Source: Argentina anserina
Taxonomy: Eukaryota > Streptophyta > Magnoliopsida > Rosales > Rosaceae
DNA: 64,000 bases
NCBI RefSeq assembly: GCF_933775445.1
Contig: NC_065874.1
Coordinates: 684,501 to 748,500, forward strand
Direction: 5' to 3'
Shown: in pieces, positions 11,235-20,983 of the stretch
Position numbering within the stretch: position 1 is the stretch's first letter
How the letters are laid out: every line of letters starts with the position of its first letter
The notes under the pieces: generated by a model
Told to the model about the DNA's origin: nothing
Database searches by the model: none
Seen by the model: only the letters and a program-made list of their open reading frames with translations
Translations under genes and position numbers: made by a program

Positions 11235-11687
11235 ATGAAGTTGCTCCACATCTTTGCACTCCTAGCAACAATGGTTGTTGTTTCAGCTGCATTTGTTCTA
11301 GAAGATAACAACGGAGAAGCGGAAGTGCAGATCGAGGAATCAACGGTCCCCGAAACTGAAATGCAGGAAGCAACCACTTCTTTGAGAGGAGTCAGCCGCT
11401 TTCTGGCGTCCCAGCAGAACCTGTTGGGAAACTACACTTGTGACAAGTTTCCTAGGGTTTGTCGTCTGAAGAAGAGCTCGGGACCCGACTGCTGCAAGAA
11501 GAAGTGTGTCAATGTGAAGACTGATAAACTTAACTGTGGGATGTGCGGCTACAAGTGCAAGTACACTGAGATCTGTTGCAGGGGAAAATGCGTCAATGCA
11601 TCTTTTGACAAAAGGCATTGCGGTGGATGCAACCAAAAGTGCAAGAGAGGGGAGCTCTGTGTTTATGGGATGTGCAATTATGCATGA
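11235..11687 (+). CDS. STIG1-family secreted cysteine-rich peptide (copy A)
   Basis: Intronless, 150 residues. The start at 11235 was chosen over upstream in-frame ATGs because it begins a clean signal peptide (MKLLHIFALLATMVVVSAAF) and lies 130 bp after a TATA box. An acidic propeptide-like stretch follows (about 25-50), then the TTSLRG.SRFLA motif shared with copy B, then a C-terminal domain with 16 cysteines including CCKKKC, ICCRGKC and a CVYGMCNYA end, as in stigma-specific STIG1 proteins. In tomato STIG1 acts extracellularly on a pollen receptor kinase to promote pollen tube growth. The Arabidopsis relative GRI signals in reactive-oxygen-linked cell death. The same role here is inference from family. 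A tandem paralogue starts at 14414. Confidence 0.9.
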   Translation: MKLLHIFALLATMVVVSAAFVLEDNNGEAEVQIEESTVPETEMQEATTSLRGVSRFLASQQNLLGNYTCDKFPRVCRLKKSSGPDCCKKKCVNVKTDKLNCGMCGYKCKYTEICCRGKCVNASFDKRHCGGCNQKCKRGELCVYGMCNYA

Positions 11688-11987
11688 TTTGTCTCGACAA
11701 TGAAGTTAATTTGACGGTTATGTATGATGGTACATAATTGTGATCTTACACCTACAAAGGAAAAAGATCAGAACTACATATACTTTTAATGATCTGATTA
11801 TACATAATTTAAAGCATTATTTTATTGGAAATCTATTGTTTCAAACCAAATTAATGTACTTTCCAATCATGCAATGTTCAATTATTAGTACTGATCCGAT
11901 CTATGTATGTGATTTTTCAATTGCTAAGGATCTGAACTATATTTATTTTGCGGTTAATGTGTTACCGATCATTACTGTAAACGTGTC
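11688..11987. other. 3' flank of STIG1 copy A
   Basis: AT-rich 3' untranslated region and spacer between the STIG1 stop codon and a hAT element. The 8-bp target duplication of that element ends at 11987. No other feature was seen. Confidence 0.5.
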
Positions 11988-12546
11988 CAGTGGCAGATCC
12001 AGAATTTGGATATGGGGTGGACTTCAAGTTTGGCCGAAGGCCAATTTTTACCGCAACAATCATGTAAACTGTAAATATTAATAAGTCTTTAAAAATAAAA
12101 AATGGGCGTGAATGCAAATAAAAGAATATTATGAAAATCAAAAACATTAGAAAGCGCAACAATTTTTTCTTTTCAAATTGATTAGATTGAACTTCAATAA
12201 CTCATACTTGGAATTTCAAAATCAATAGATAGAGAGAAGATAATTAAAAGAGTTTTTACTTGAGGAATTTTGATTATTTAAGAATAAAACTATCTTACAA
12301 TATATATATCAATCAGAAACTAGAAAACGTCATAATGGAACCAGAACAAGGAACTGAAAGAAGAAAGTGTGGAAGAAATAACTAAATAACAAAGGTTAGA
12401 TGCGTAAGATGGGTAAAATATAGAGGAATTTGGATGAAAACAAATCCAAAATACCACAAAAATAATGATATATACCTAATTTTTTTTAAACCCCAAAAAA
12501 CTTGGTTGGGCTTGAACCCCACTGGTCAGTGCCTTGATCCGCCCTG
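11988..12546. mobile_element. Non-autonomous hAT element (MITE-like, 559 bp)
   Basis: Imperfect terminal inverted repeats: CAGTGGCAGATCCAG at the left, and the right end read in reverse is CAGGGCGGATCAAGG. The element is flanked by a perfect 8-bp target duplication, AACGTGTC, at 11980-11987 and 12547-12554, which is diagnostic of the hAT superfamily. There is no transposase. Near the right end, the minus strand holds GGGGTTCAAGCCC, resembling a tRNA B box. Confidence 0.9.
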
Positions 12547-12702
12547 AACGTGTCAAAAATATCAACTGTTACGTACACTAGCCAAGATTAATTTGCGAAC
12601 CGGACTAGAAGTAGAACCTTAATTAAGTTCGTAAGATTGAGTACATATATCTATCATAATGAACCATTAATTCTAAATTATTGCTTCTTTACTTAACAAT
12701 CA

Positions 12703-13825
12703 TGTCACAGTCCCGAAATTCAAATGATAAAAATTCGAATTCGAAGCCATAAAAACTCTAAAATAATCTCAAATATATTGAAACCATCTTACAACAATAG
12801 TGTATCGAAACTGAGTTGAAATATGACTCAGTCGACTTGAAAAATACATTACCAATTTATATATACAAGTATCAAAACAATTGGAAAATGTAATATTCAC
12901 TCGATCTTCACCAAAAACGAATGAGGGGATCCCTAAGAAAAACCTTAGTGTAAGCTCTCGAGCCTGATAACCCCCACCTGCATAACTATCCCCTACACCA
13001 TCGATTTGGTGCACCGGGATTGTAAATACAAACCCGGTAAGTTTTACAGCTCATATGAGTAAACCAACATTTAAACATACATCACAGAACAAATGAAATG
13101 TAACGATTTAACGTTTTTAAAACATGTGTACTCATAAGACCCAGGTAGCCCATCTGGTTACCCCTCATGTTGTACAACGACAGACAAACTAGAGCTCTAA
13201 CTGATCGTAACCAACACCCGGCCAAAGGCTTGGTTCCTGATTTAAATGATATCACCAAGTCCGAAGACCAGAAAACATTTTAACAAGACTCAATGTTAAA
13301 ACCACGTACAATATAACAATCCACACATGTTTATATAGTAATAGAACCAAGCTACTCTTACACAACAAATTATATAACAGTCACACCAATAATTCATTTT
13401 ACCGGAAGGTACATTTTATTCCATTCCGGTCTCACCCGTCACAATTAATCGAAAACAATAAAATTGCATAATTTAAATAAATACTGTAACGTATATAATA
13501 TAACAAACCATATGTGTACTGTTTTTACCATTTTAGTACACATACACAACTCACTATATTATATCGACGTCACAGTTCACTCAATTTAGAGAAATCGTAT
13601 CATTAACTTAAATGTGTTTTAACGTAAATGTAAGTCATTGTCAAATGTAGACTTATCGTAGTGAGATTTACTCATTTTAAATCTTGCATGCAACTTCTAC
13701 AACATTAAGTGAGATTTTCTCACTCGTTTCGTCAGTCACCTGGTGGCATAACAACGTGTTTAGAAAACGACCCGCATAACAACATGTGAATATTAATTAC
13801 AGTTAAAATCACTATTCACGCAAAT
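12703..13825 (-). mobile_element. Truncated copy of the solo-LTR family (copy 1)
   Basis: Begins TGTCACAGTCCCGAAATTC and follows, in order, the first 1.1 kb of the LTR copy starting at 16888 (shared ATTCGAATTCGAAGCCATAA, TGACTCAGTCGACTTGA, CGTTTCGTCAGTCACCT). It stops next to copy 2 of the STIG1 upstream block. The rest of the LTR is missing and no target duplication was found. The orientation matches copies 2 and 4. Confidence 0.75.
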
Positions 13826-13829
13826 TGTA

Positions 13830-14252
13830 GAATATTCTAGACGCACATAGATATTAGTCAATAGTCAAATTGTAGAATTCTATTCAGTATTTAGCTTGAA
13901 AAGGTCAATATAGGCTACAAGCAGCTAGTGCTTCTATAACGGCTTCTTACCCAGGTTTGGAATAGAGAACGTGCATTTGGTTTCTTAGAATCTCTTAAAA
14001 CAAGATCGAAGACCAGTATGTGCTCACGCAATTACCTAAGCATACACATGAATGAGACCCAAATTTAAGCTTAGCCAAACCTGCCCTACTTATATTTACG
14101 TACGTATAGTAATCTCTGTATCTTTTGCAAATTCACCTAATTTAAGTATAATGTTTCTTGCAAAGCCTAACTTTCGTTTACTTGCATGTTTTGTCAGCCC
14201 TTCGTATTAGAACATCCCATTAAGTACCCGAGTAGTCACACGCACAGTTTAT
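13830..14252. repeat. Duplicated upstream block, copy 2 (STIG1 locus)
   Basis: A 423-bp block nearly identical to 10095-10515. It ends 18 bp before the TATA box and about 160 bp before the start codon of STIG1 copy B, so here it forms the proximal promoter. Its left edge lies against the truncated LTR copy 1. Confidence 0.85.
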
Positions 14253-14270
14253 ATCCCCCTTGTCCCCTCT

Positions 14271-14277
14271 ATATATA
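14271..14277 (+). promoter_or_regulatory. TATA box of the downstream STIG1 gene
   Basis: ATATATA in a CT-rich context about 137 bp before the ATG at 14414, similar in spacing to the TATA box of the upstream paralogue. Confidence 0.6.
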
Positions 14278-14413
14278 CTTCTGCAAGCTATTATGTCTCC
14301 TCATCAATAACACAATCCTATTTTCTCACAATTTTCCTAGTACTTCTATCCTCCTGGCCACCTTTAGAAATCTCTCAATTATATTTAGACACGACAACAG
14401 TCGAAAACTAAAC

Positions 14414-14890
14414 ATGAAAGGATCCATCCATGTCTTCTTTCTGCTCGCCATTCTAATGGCTTTAGCCGCCATTACTCTTTCTGCATCAACCCCAGACGAA
14501 GTTAGAGAGGAATGGTTTTCTGATGAGGAAAATGGTATTACAAATGAATCATCTGATGATCTCCCCGAAACCTTAAGCCAACCAACAACTTCACTAAGGG
14601 GAGCAAGCCGCTTCCTTGCTACTCGGGCTGTTGCTACCACCTGTGACAAAAACCCTAAGGTTTGCAAGGCTGCAGGCAGCGCAGGGCGAGACTGCTGCAA
14701 GAAGAAGTGTGTCGATTTGAAGACAGACAGAGTCAATTGCGGCAAGTGTGGGAAGAAATGCAAGTACTCGGAGATATGCTGCAAAGGGAAGTGTCTGAAT
14801 CCGCTGTCTGACAAGAAAAATTGTGGGATCTGCAACAATAAGTGCAAGAAAGGCAGTTCGTGTGTGTATGGAATGTGCAGCTATGCATAG
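14414..14890 (+). CDS. STIG1-family secreted cysteine-rich peptide (copy B)
   Basis: Intronless, 158 residues, tandem paralogue of the gene at 11235 on the same strand. The ATG at 14414 starts a signal peptide (MKGSIHVFFLLAILMALAAI); the frame is open further upstream, but that part lies in the promoter and leader. Next come an acidic, Asp/Glu/Ser-rich propeptide (about 25-55) and TTSLRGASRFLA. The C-terminal domain has 16 cysteines in the same spacing as copy A, with CCKKKC, ICCKGKC and a CVYGMCSYA end. It is predicted to be secreted. Stigma or pollen-pistil function is known for family members and only inferred here. The propeptides differ much more than the cysteine domains, consistent with constraint on the mature peptide. 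Confidence 0.9.
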   Translation: MKGSIHVFFLLAILMALAAITLSASTPDEVREEWFSDEENGITNESSDDLPETLSQPTTSLRGASRFLATRAVATTCDKNPKVCKAAGSAGRDCCKKKCVDLKTDRVNCGKCGKKCKYSEICCKGKCLNPLSDKKNCGICNNKCKKGSSCVYGMCSYA

Positions 14891-15469
14891 AATCAGCAGA
14901 CCAACTTCTACGTACGAACCCATGCATGATAAGGATAAGACTAATTATATTTGTGCAGCTATACTACACGTTATTTAATTCATTATTTATTTGTCTAATT
15001 CAAATCAAGTACAAATTAAAGTGCTTGTATATATTGACATATTGTGGCATAAGTTTAAATTGTGGCATCAAGTACAATTGTGTTCTTATGTGTGCAACGA
15101 ATAAGAGGTAGCTAATTAACTAGTCAGCACTCACTGGCTTTGTGCCTATGTCAATTATCAACGAGGCAATTATCTATTTTGTCTATTATTTGCTGTAAAA
15201 ATATATAACGATGTATAAATTCTTTTCTTCATTCATTGATCAAGTTCTTATGTACTCATGCTCCTCCTGTATTATAGAAATCCCATATATATATATATAT
15301 ACTGTATATGCATATGGTGTTTTTCCGGCTTGTACAGTATATGGACAGTTGAGCATATATATATATTTTTTCAGCTTACAAAAGGACTCGTACACATTTA
15401 TGTAAATAATAAGAATAAGACATGAATTGCAGCATGCTCGAGCTGGGAAAAAGATTTCCTTAGAGAACA
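14891..15469. other. 3' flank of STIG1 copy B; no further gene
   Basis: AT-rich spacer with a short (AT)n run near 15288-15302 and another near 15355-15364. No gene or transposon end was recognised. Confidence 0.4.
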
Positions 15470-16160
15470 ATCAGCAAGCCCAGGTTTTGAACCCTAAATG
15501 GTTCTCTATTGTTGCTTGGCGTGCTAGTACCTTTGAGTTAGGTACAACTCTTGCTTGTTGATGATGATTGCGCTCACGTACTGTCTTCTTCTCGAACGAT
15601 TGTTCCACAGTTGCTGATAAACCGCTGAAGTTCGAATGACCTATACACAACCGGAGTTGCTAGGTACCTTTCACTCCACCTCAAGTAGATGGCCGATCTT
15701 ACTTTAGACCGATTGGGGAAAAGCAGAGCTTATAATGTGTCGTTGATAGCGGGACTCTCTTACTGTAGGGAATTGCTGACTAGTGCAGACTTTTGTGTTT
15801 GCTAGAAACTAGGCTAGCGACTCGATGGACTTGACTCTAGTTGTCGAAGTTAATCGGACTTGTTGCTACATGCAGTGCGAGGCGTACATCTGGGTAGCTC
15901 TGATCCGATATGAGACTTAGTTGCCGAAGCTAATCAGACTTTTGCTCCGCGAGGAGACTTGGTTTGCTGAAGTGAATCGGGCTTTTGCTCCGTGGGGAGA
16001 CTTGACTATGTGGTTGCGCGATAGTTTGTTTGACGTTGTGTGTGTATTATTTTGCACATTCAACCCATTTATATAGAAAACACAGATTGTTCTTTCTTGC
16101 GGATCAAGTCTTGAGAACCTCTTAGTTGATTTAGATTCACCTTCCTTATTCAACTCAGAT
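15470..16160. repeat. Unclassified moderately GC-rich repeat-like block
   Basis: This block differs in composition from its AT-rich flanks. It contains about 42-bp imperfect direct repeats (15913-15953 and 15955-15997, sharing TTTTGCTCCG and GGAGACTTG, with a looser third at about 15829). The minus strand has a TATA-like CTATATAAATGGG near 16067-16079. It could be a degraded LTR or other transposon. No terminal repeats or target duplication were found. Confidence 0.3.
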
Positions 16161-19100
16161 TCTATACAGCATCAGTCCCGAAATCTATTCCAATAAGGAA
16201 TGTAATCTTGCTCTTCGATAGATTTTTCCCAAATAACCGGTCCACGAGCCTAAAAAATCTAAATAATACCGGAGTATTATTTTAAGCCCAAACACAACCA
16301 ACATACTTGGAAAGATAAAACAACGATTTACTGGATTTAGTTAGCACTAAAACAACGTACGCCGTATATGATGTGGCTGATGAAAATTTACCACTACTTT
16401 TGTAGTAATGAGGTGATCAGTCGAAATCAGGTACAGTACGTACATGTACTTAGAATGTGGGATCCTAACAACATTCTCCTTGTTATTTATTAATTCAAAT
16501 CGAATATACGGTAACTCAATAAGCGTGCGTATATGGAGAAACTTGATAGAATAATAAGCACAGTATATATAACAGATTAAATTTGTCATGATATAACTTG
16601 ACTGTGAATATTGTTTCATTAAATTAATTATAGTTTTTATCAGTATAGTTTTAATCTGTTATATGTATAAGCTGCATTTCTGTTCTTCTCTGTAACAATT
16701 TTCAACATAATCAATATATTAAATCTTTTTTTCTCTCAAACTGTTAAGCTTTCAAGTAAATTAGAGAACATAGATGACACATAATTTATGGAAGTTGGAC
16801 TACTTAGACCAATAATTTGTTGATTTCTTGGACTCTTGAAGTGTGAACGGGGCTAGCTTGAGCTGATCGATTATCGATTACCAATATTGTCACGACCCCG
16901 AATTTCGAATGATAAAAATTCGAATTCGAAGCCATAAAAACTCTAAAACAATCTCAAATATATTGAAATCATCTTATCATAACAGTGTATCGAAACTGAG
17001 TCAATATCATGACTCAGTCGACTTGAATAATACACAACCAATGGAAATGTAAAATTCTCTCAATCCTCACCACTAACAGCAGAAAGAAATCTTCGACAAT
17101 CTTCAGCGAATGCTCTCTAATTCTGCTAAACCACACCTGCAGAACTATCTCATACACTATCAAATAGGTGCACCAGGATTGTAAACACAAATCCGGTAAG
17201 CTTTGCAGCTCGTATGAGTAAACCAACAGTATAACACAAATATGATACAAGAGAAAAACACTGAAAACATTTAATTATAAATGTACTCATGAGTCACAAG
17301 ACGGCCCATCTGGTTGTCCAATAATATCTGAAAATATAAGTGCTCATGAGAATCGGGCAACCTATCTATTTACCCAAATACATTTATAATACTGGTACTC
17401 ATCTGTTACTCCTCATGCTAGTACGCCGCCAAACATTGGACAACCCATATGTTACCCAATATCCAAAATATGGGTACTCATAAGCCGGTAACTCATATGT
17501 TACCCTTCATGCCAGTACACCGGCATATAGACTAGAGCTCTAACTGCATCGTAATTCGTCCAGCCAAGGCTAGGTTCCGACATGCCAACACTTCCAAAGA
17601 CTGGTCCGAAGATAGAAAAACACGTCAGAAGACAGAAAAAAACACGTCCGAAGACAAAAAACGTTTTAACAAAACTCAATGTTAAAACTACGTATAATAA
17701 CAATTCACCCTTGTTATTGTACTACAACAAGCGACTCTTGCTCAAATAAAATAAATATAGTTGTCACAATATAATTCATTTGGAAATAAGAACGTAACAG
17801 TATATAATATAGCAACTCATATATATGTATTGTATTTACCATTTTATACACATACACAACCTATTATATTATATACATGTCATAGTTCGATCTTTTTAAG
17901 AAAACGTAAATATGAGTCACCACCAAGGGTAGGCTCATCATAGTGAGATTTACTCACATTCACCATAGTCCATAATCACAAAAACCTTTTCAAAATAATT
18001 TATTAAAATAGCGTTTCACTTACCCATGAACCGTAGACGATCAAGTTCATGTAATTTAAACTAAAACATATTTTTAAAATAATTTTTATAAACTAGTGAT
18101 GCAACGACTATGGTGACAACTCAAACTAAATTCAATAATTATAATACTACTTCGATCATGATGATCATTGTGAGGTTTACTCACCTTATTTCATGCGTGT
18201 AACTTCCACGACACTGAAAGTAATTTCCTCACTCGTTTCGTCGGTCACCTAATAGCATGATAAAATGCTTAGAAAATGATACGTAAAATATCAGGAGACG
18301 ATTTCAATACACACTACCAGAAAAAGTAACTTAGACGACAATGATATTTCGTCACCTAAAAGCCATATTTCATCGTCTTAAAGCATAAGATAACGAAATT
18401 ATCGTCGTCTAAGTTCCGTCAACTAAGTGATGTGACCCAAGTACTTAGATGACAAAATTTACATTTTTCATCACATTAGTATGACTTAGGCAACGAAAAT
18501 GTGTTCGTCACTTGGAAACTTACTAGACGAAAATTTCCCATTTAGACGACAATATATTTTATCGTTTATATGTAGATAAATCATTAATTAAAATCAATGT
18601 GATATTAATCAATTAATAAATTTTATTTATTAATACATGATTCCCATTTTTTTACCTGGTCATTATTTTATTTATATTTTTATTTAATTAATAATTATTT
18701 TTATTCGATTTCCACATATCACATCTTCCAAACTACCACCACCACCACCGGCCACAACAATCAAATACCATGGTCAAATACCACTCTTCCTAGCTGCATC
18801 ACCCATCAACCACCACCACCACAACAATAATCAAATATCACAACCCATGTAATAACCCGAATTTTTAGAAACTAAATGTCGAGTATTTTCAAAGTGTTAA
18901 ACTTGTGAAATTAATTCAAGACGACAATTGGAGGTTTGCGACATTTCGAAACGAAAACGGAAACGTTCTCGGATCGTTTAATTAGAAAACGTAACGTTAC
19001 CGCAACATATAGATCGACTTTTATTCTGTCGCTCGGTTGCGAAAACTTCCTTCACGAAAGTCGTAGAGCTCATCGATACGAATTCGTGGACACGTCATGC

Positions 19101-19316
19101 GTTCGAATCGGACGTCGGACGTGAAAGTTATTAAAGTCGGAAGATCGTTTCCGATTTTGGAAATAGTATAAAAGGAATGAGAGGAGATTAAAAATCAGAA
19201 AATCAGATTTTTTCTGAAAATCAGATTTTTTCTAAAAATCAGCTCGGGTACTGTTCACCCGACCAAAAAAAACCTTCTCCGGCCGATTTCTCCACCATCC
19301 GACGTCGCCTCGTGTC

Positions 19317-19574
19317 GTGCCACCTATCAAACTGACGGGCTCGACGAGCTCCATCTTTTGGGCTACGCCTTCCACTCCGGCGACAACCACACACGGTGTA
19401 GCAACCGCCGGAAGTTACTTTTGTGGCGGCGCCGCCTCCTCCGGCAACCATAGCTCGAGATTCTTGGGGGGTTTTGCTTGTCTCAGTCCCAGCAACATTT
19501 CCACAAAAGGAATCGAGCCAAATCGAAGTGTAAGTACCCGAATCAAAATTTCAATTTCTAGGGTTTGTGAATAG
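19317..19574 (+). other. Short open frame conserved between LTR copies 3 and 4
   Basis: An 85-codon frame beginning MPPIKLTGSTSSIFWATP lies just downstream of the LTR TATA box. It has a close counterpart at 55483-55725 in copy 4 (80 codons), sharing THGVATAGSY and SRFLGGFACLSPSN. It has no recognisable domain. Shared descent alone could explain the similarity, so protein coding is unproven. Confidence 0.35.
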
Positions 19575-20626
19575 TGCCGATTTTATGTTCTTCGTTGTTT
19601 GGAATGTTTAGACTTGGATTTAGACCTTGGTGTCAACTAGGAAGTTGTTGTAAATGTTGTTTAGGTTGTGGTGGTGAAATTTGGTGATGATTGGTGGCGG
19701 TCGGTAAACAGTAACGCCGAGTGAATAGTGACTGTGAATAGTAACTCCACATGAATAGTGATCTGTAACAGTAACGGTGAATAAAGCTCTGTAACAGTAA
19801 CTGTGAATAGTGATATGTAACCGTAAAAATGTGAATAGTGATCTGTAACAGTAAATGTGAACAGTGGCATGGTAAAAACAGTACTATGAACAGTGTTTTG
19901 GTAAAACAGTAACTGTGCACAGTGGTTTAGTAAAAACAGGGATTAGTAACATGAACAGTGTTCCGTGAACAATGTTTTATGAACAACATTTAGCTGTGCT
20001 GAACTCGTCACCTGATATTTTAAGTATCATTTTCTAAGCATTTATCGTGCTATTAGGTGACTGACGAAACGAGTGAGAAAATTACTTTCAGGGTCGTGGA
20101 AGTTGCACGCAGGAAAGAAGGTGAGTAAAATCTCACATATTTACGAATCTACCCTTGTGGAGATTCAGGATTTTACAAGAGTTTTTAATATTGAATTACG
20201 ACATGTATACGATATAGTGGATTACATATATATTGTATAAATGGTAATGAGTACATATATATATAGTTTGCTATATTATATACTGTTATGAATTCATTGG
20301 AATTGGTCATTTCGATGACGAGAATTAAATATTGAGCATGTGATTTGATTTTTGTACAATAAGATGTGTGATTATCGTACGTGGTTTTAACATGAGTTTG
20401 TTAAAATGTTTTGTCTTCGGACGAGTTTTGTCTTCGGACGAGTTTTTGTCTTCGGACGTGTTTATGAAATATGACATGTATATGATATAATGGATTATAT
20501 ATATATTGTATAAATGGTAAATATGTATATATATATAGTTTGCTATATAATATACTATTATGATTTTATCGTGTTTTATGTCATTTTGATGACGAGATTT
20601 ATATATCGAGCATGTGATTTTGATTT

Positions 20627-20983
20627 GTACAATATGATGTGAGATTATTGTACGTGATTTTAACATGGAGATTGTTAAAATGTTGATTTGTCTTCGGACT
20701 TGATTTTTGGTACAATATGATGTGAGATTATTGTACGTGATTTTAACATGGAGATTGTTAAAATGTTGATTTGTCTTCGGACTTGATTTTTGGTACAATA
20801 TGATGTGAGATTATTGTACGTGATTTTAACATTGAGATTGTTAAAATGTTGATTTGTCTTCGGACGTGATTTGGTACAATATGATGTGAGATTATTGTAC
20901 GTGATTTTAACATTGAGATTGTTAAAATGTTGATTTGTCTTCGGACGTGATTTGGTACAATATGATGTGAGATTATTGTACGT
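20627..20983 (+). repeat. Hairpin-rich tandem repeat array in solo LTR copy 3
   Basis: Five units with starts at 20627, 20710, 20793, 20874 and 20955 (spacing 83, 83, 81, 81). Each full unit contains three inverted repeats: GTACAATA..11 nt..TATTGTAC, TTTTAACA..7 nt..TGTTAAAA, and GTC-TTCG-GAC. The last unit is cut after its first hairpin. Confidence 0.9.

Noticed and set aside
14326..14927. Long antisense frames over STIG1 copy B
   Set aside because: They arise from the cysteine-rich coding frame read in reverse; no family resemblance.
20627..20983. CRISPR-like array
   Set aside because: Units are contiguous repeats without unique spacers, inside a plant LTR.
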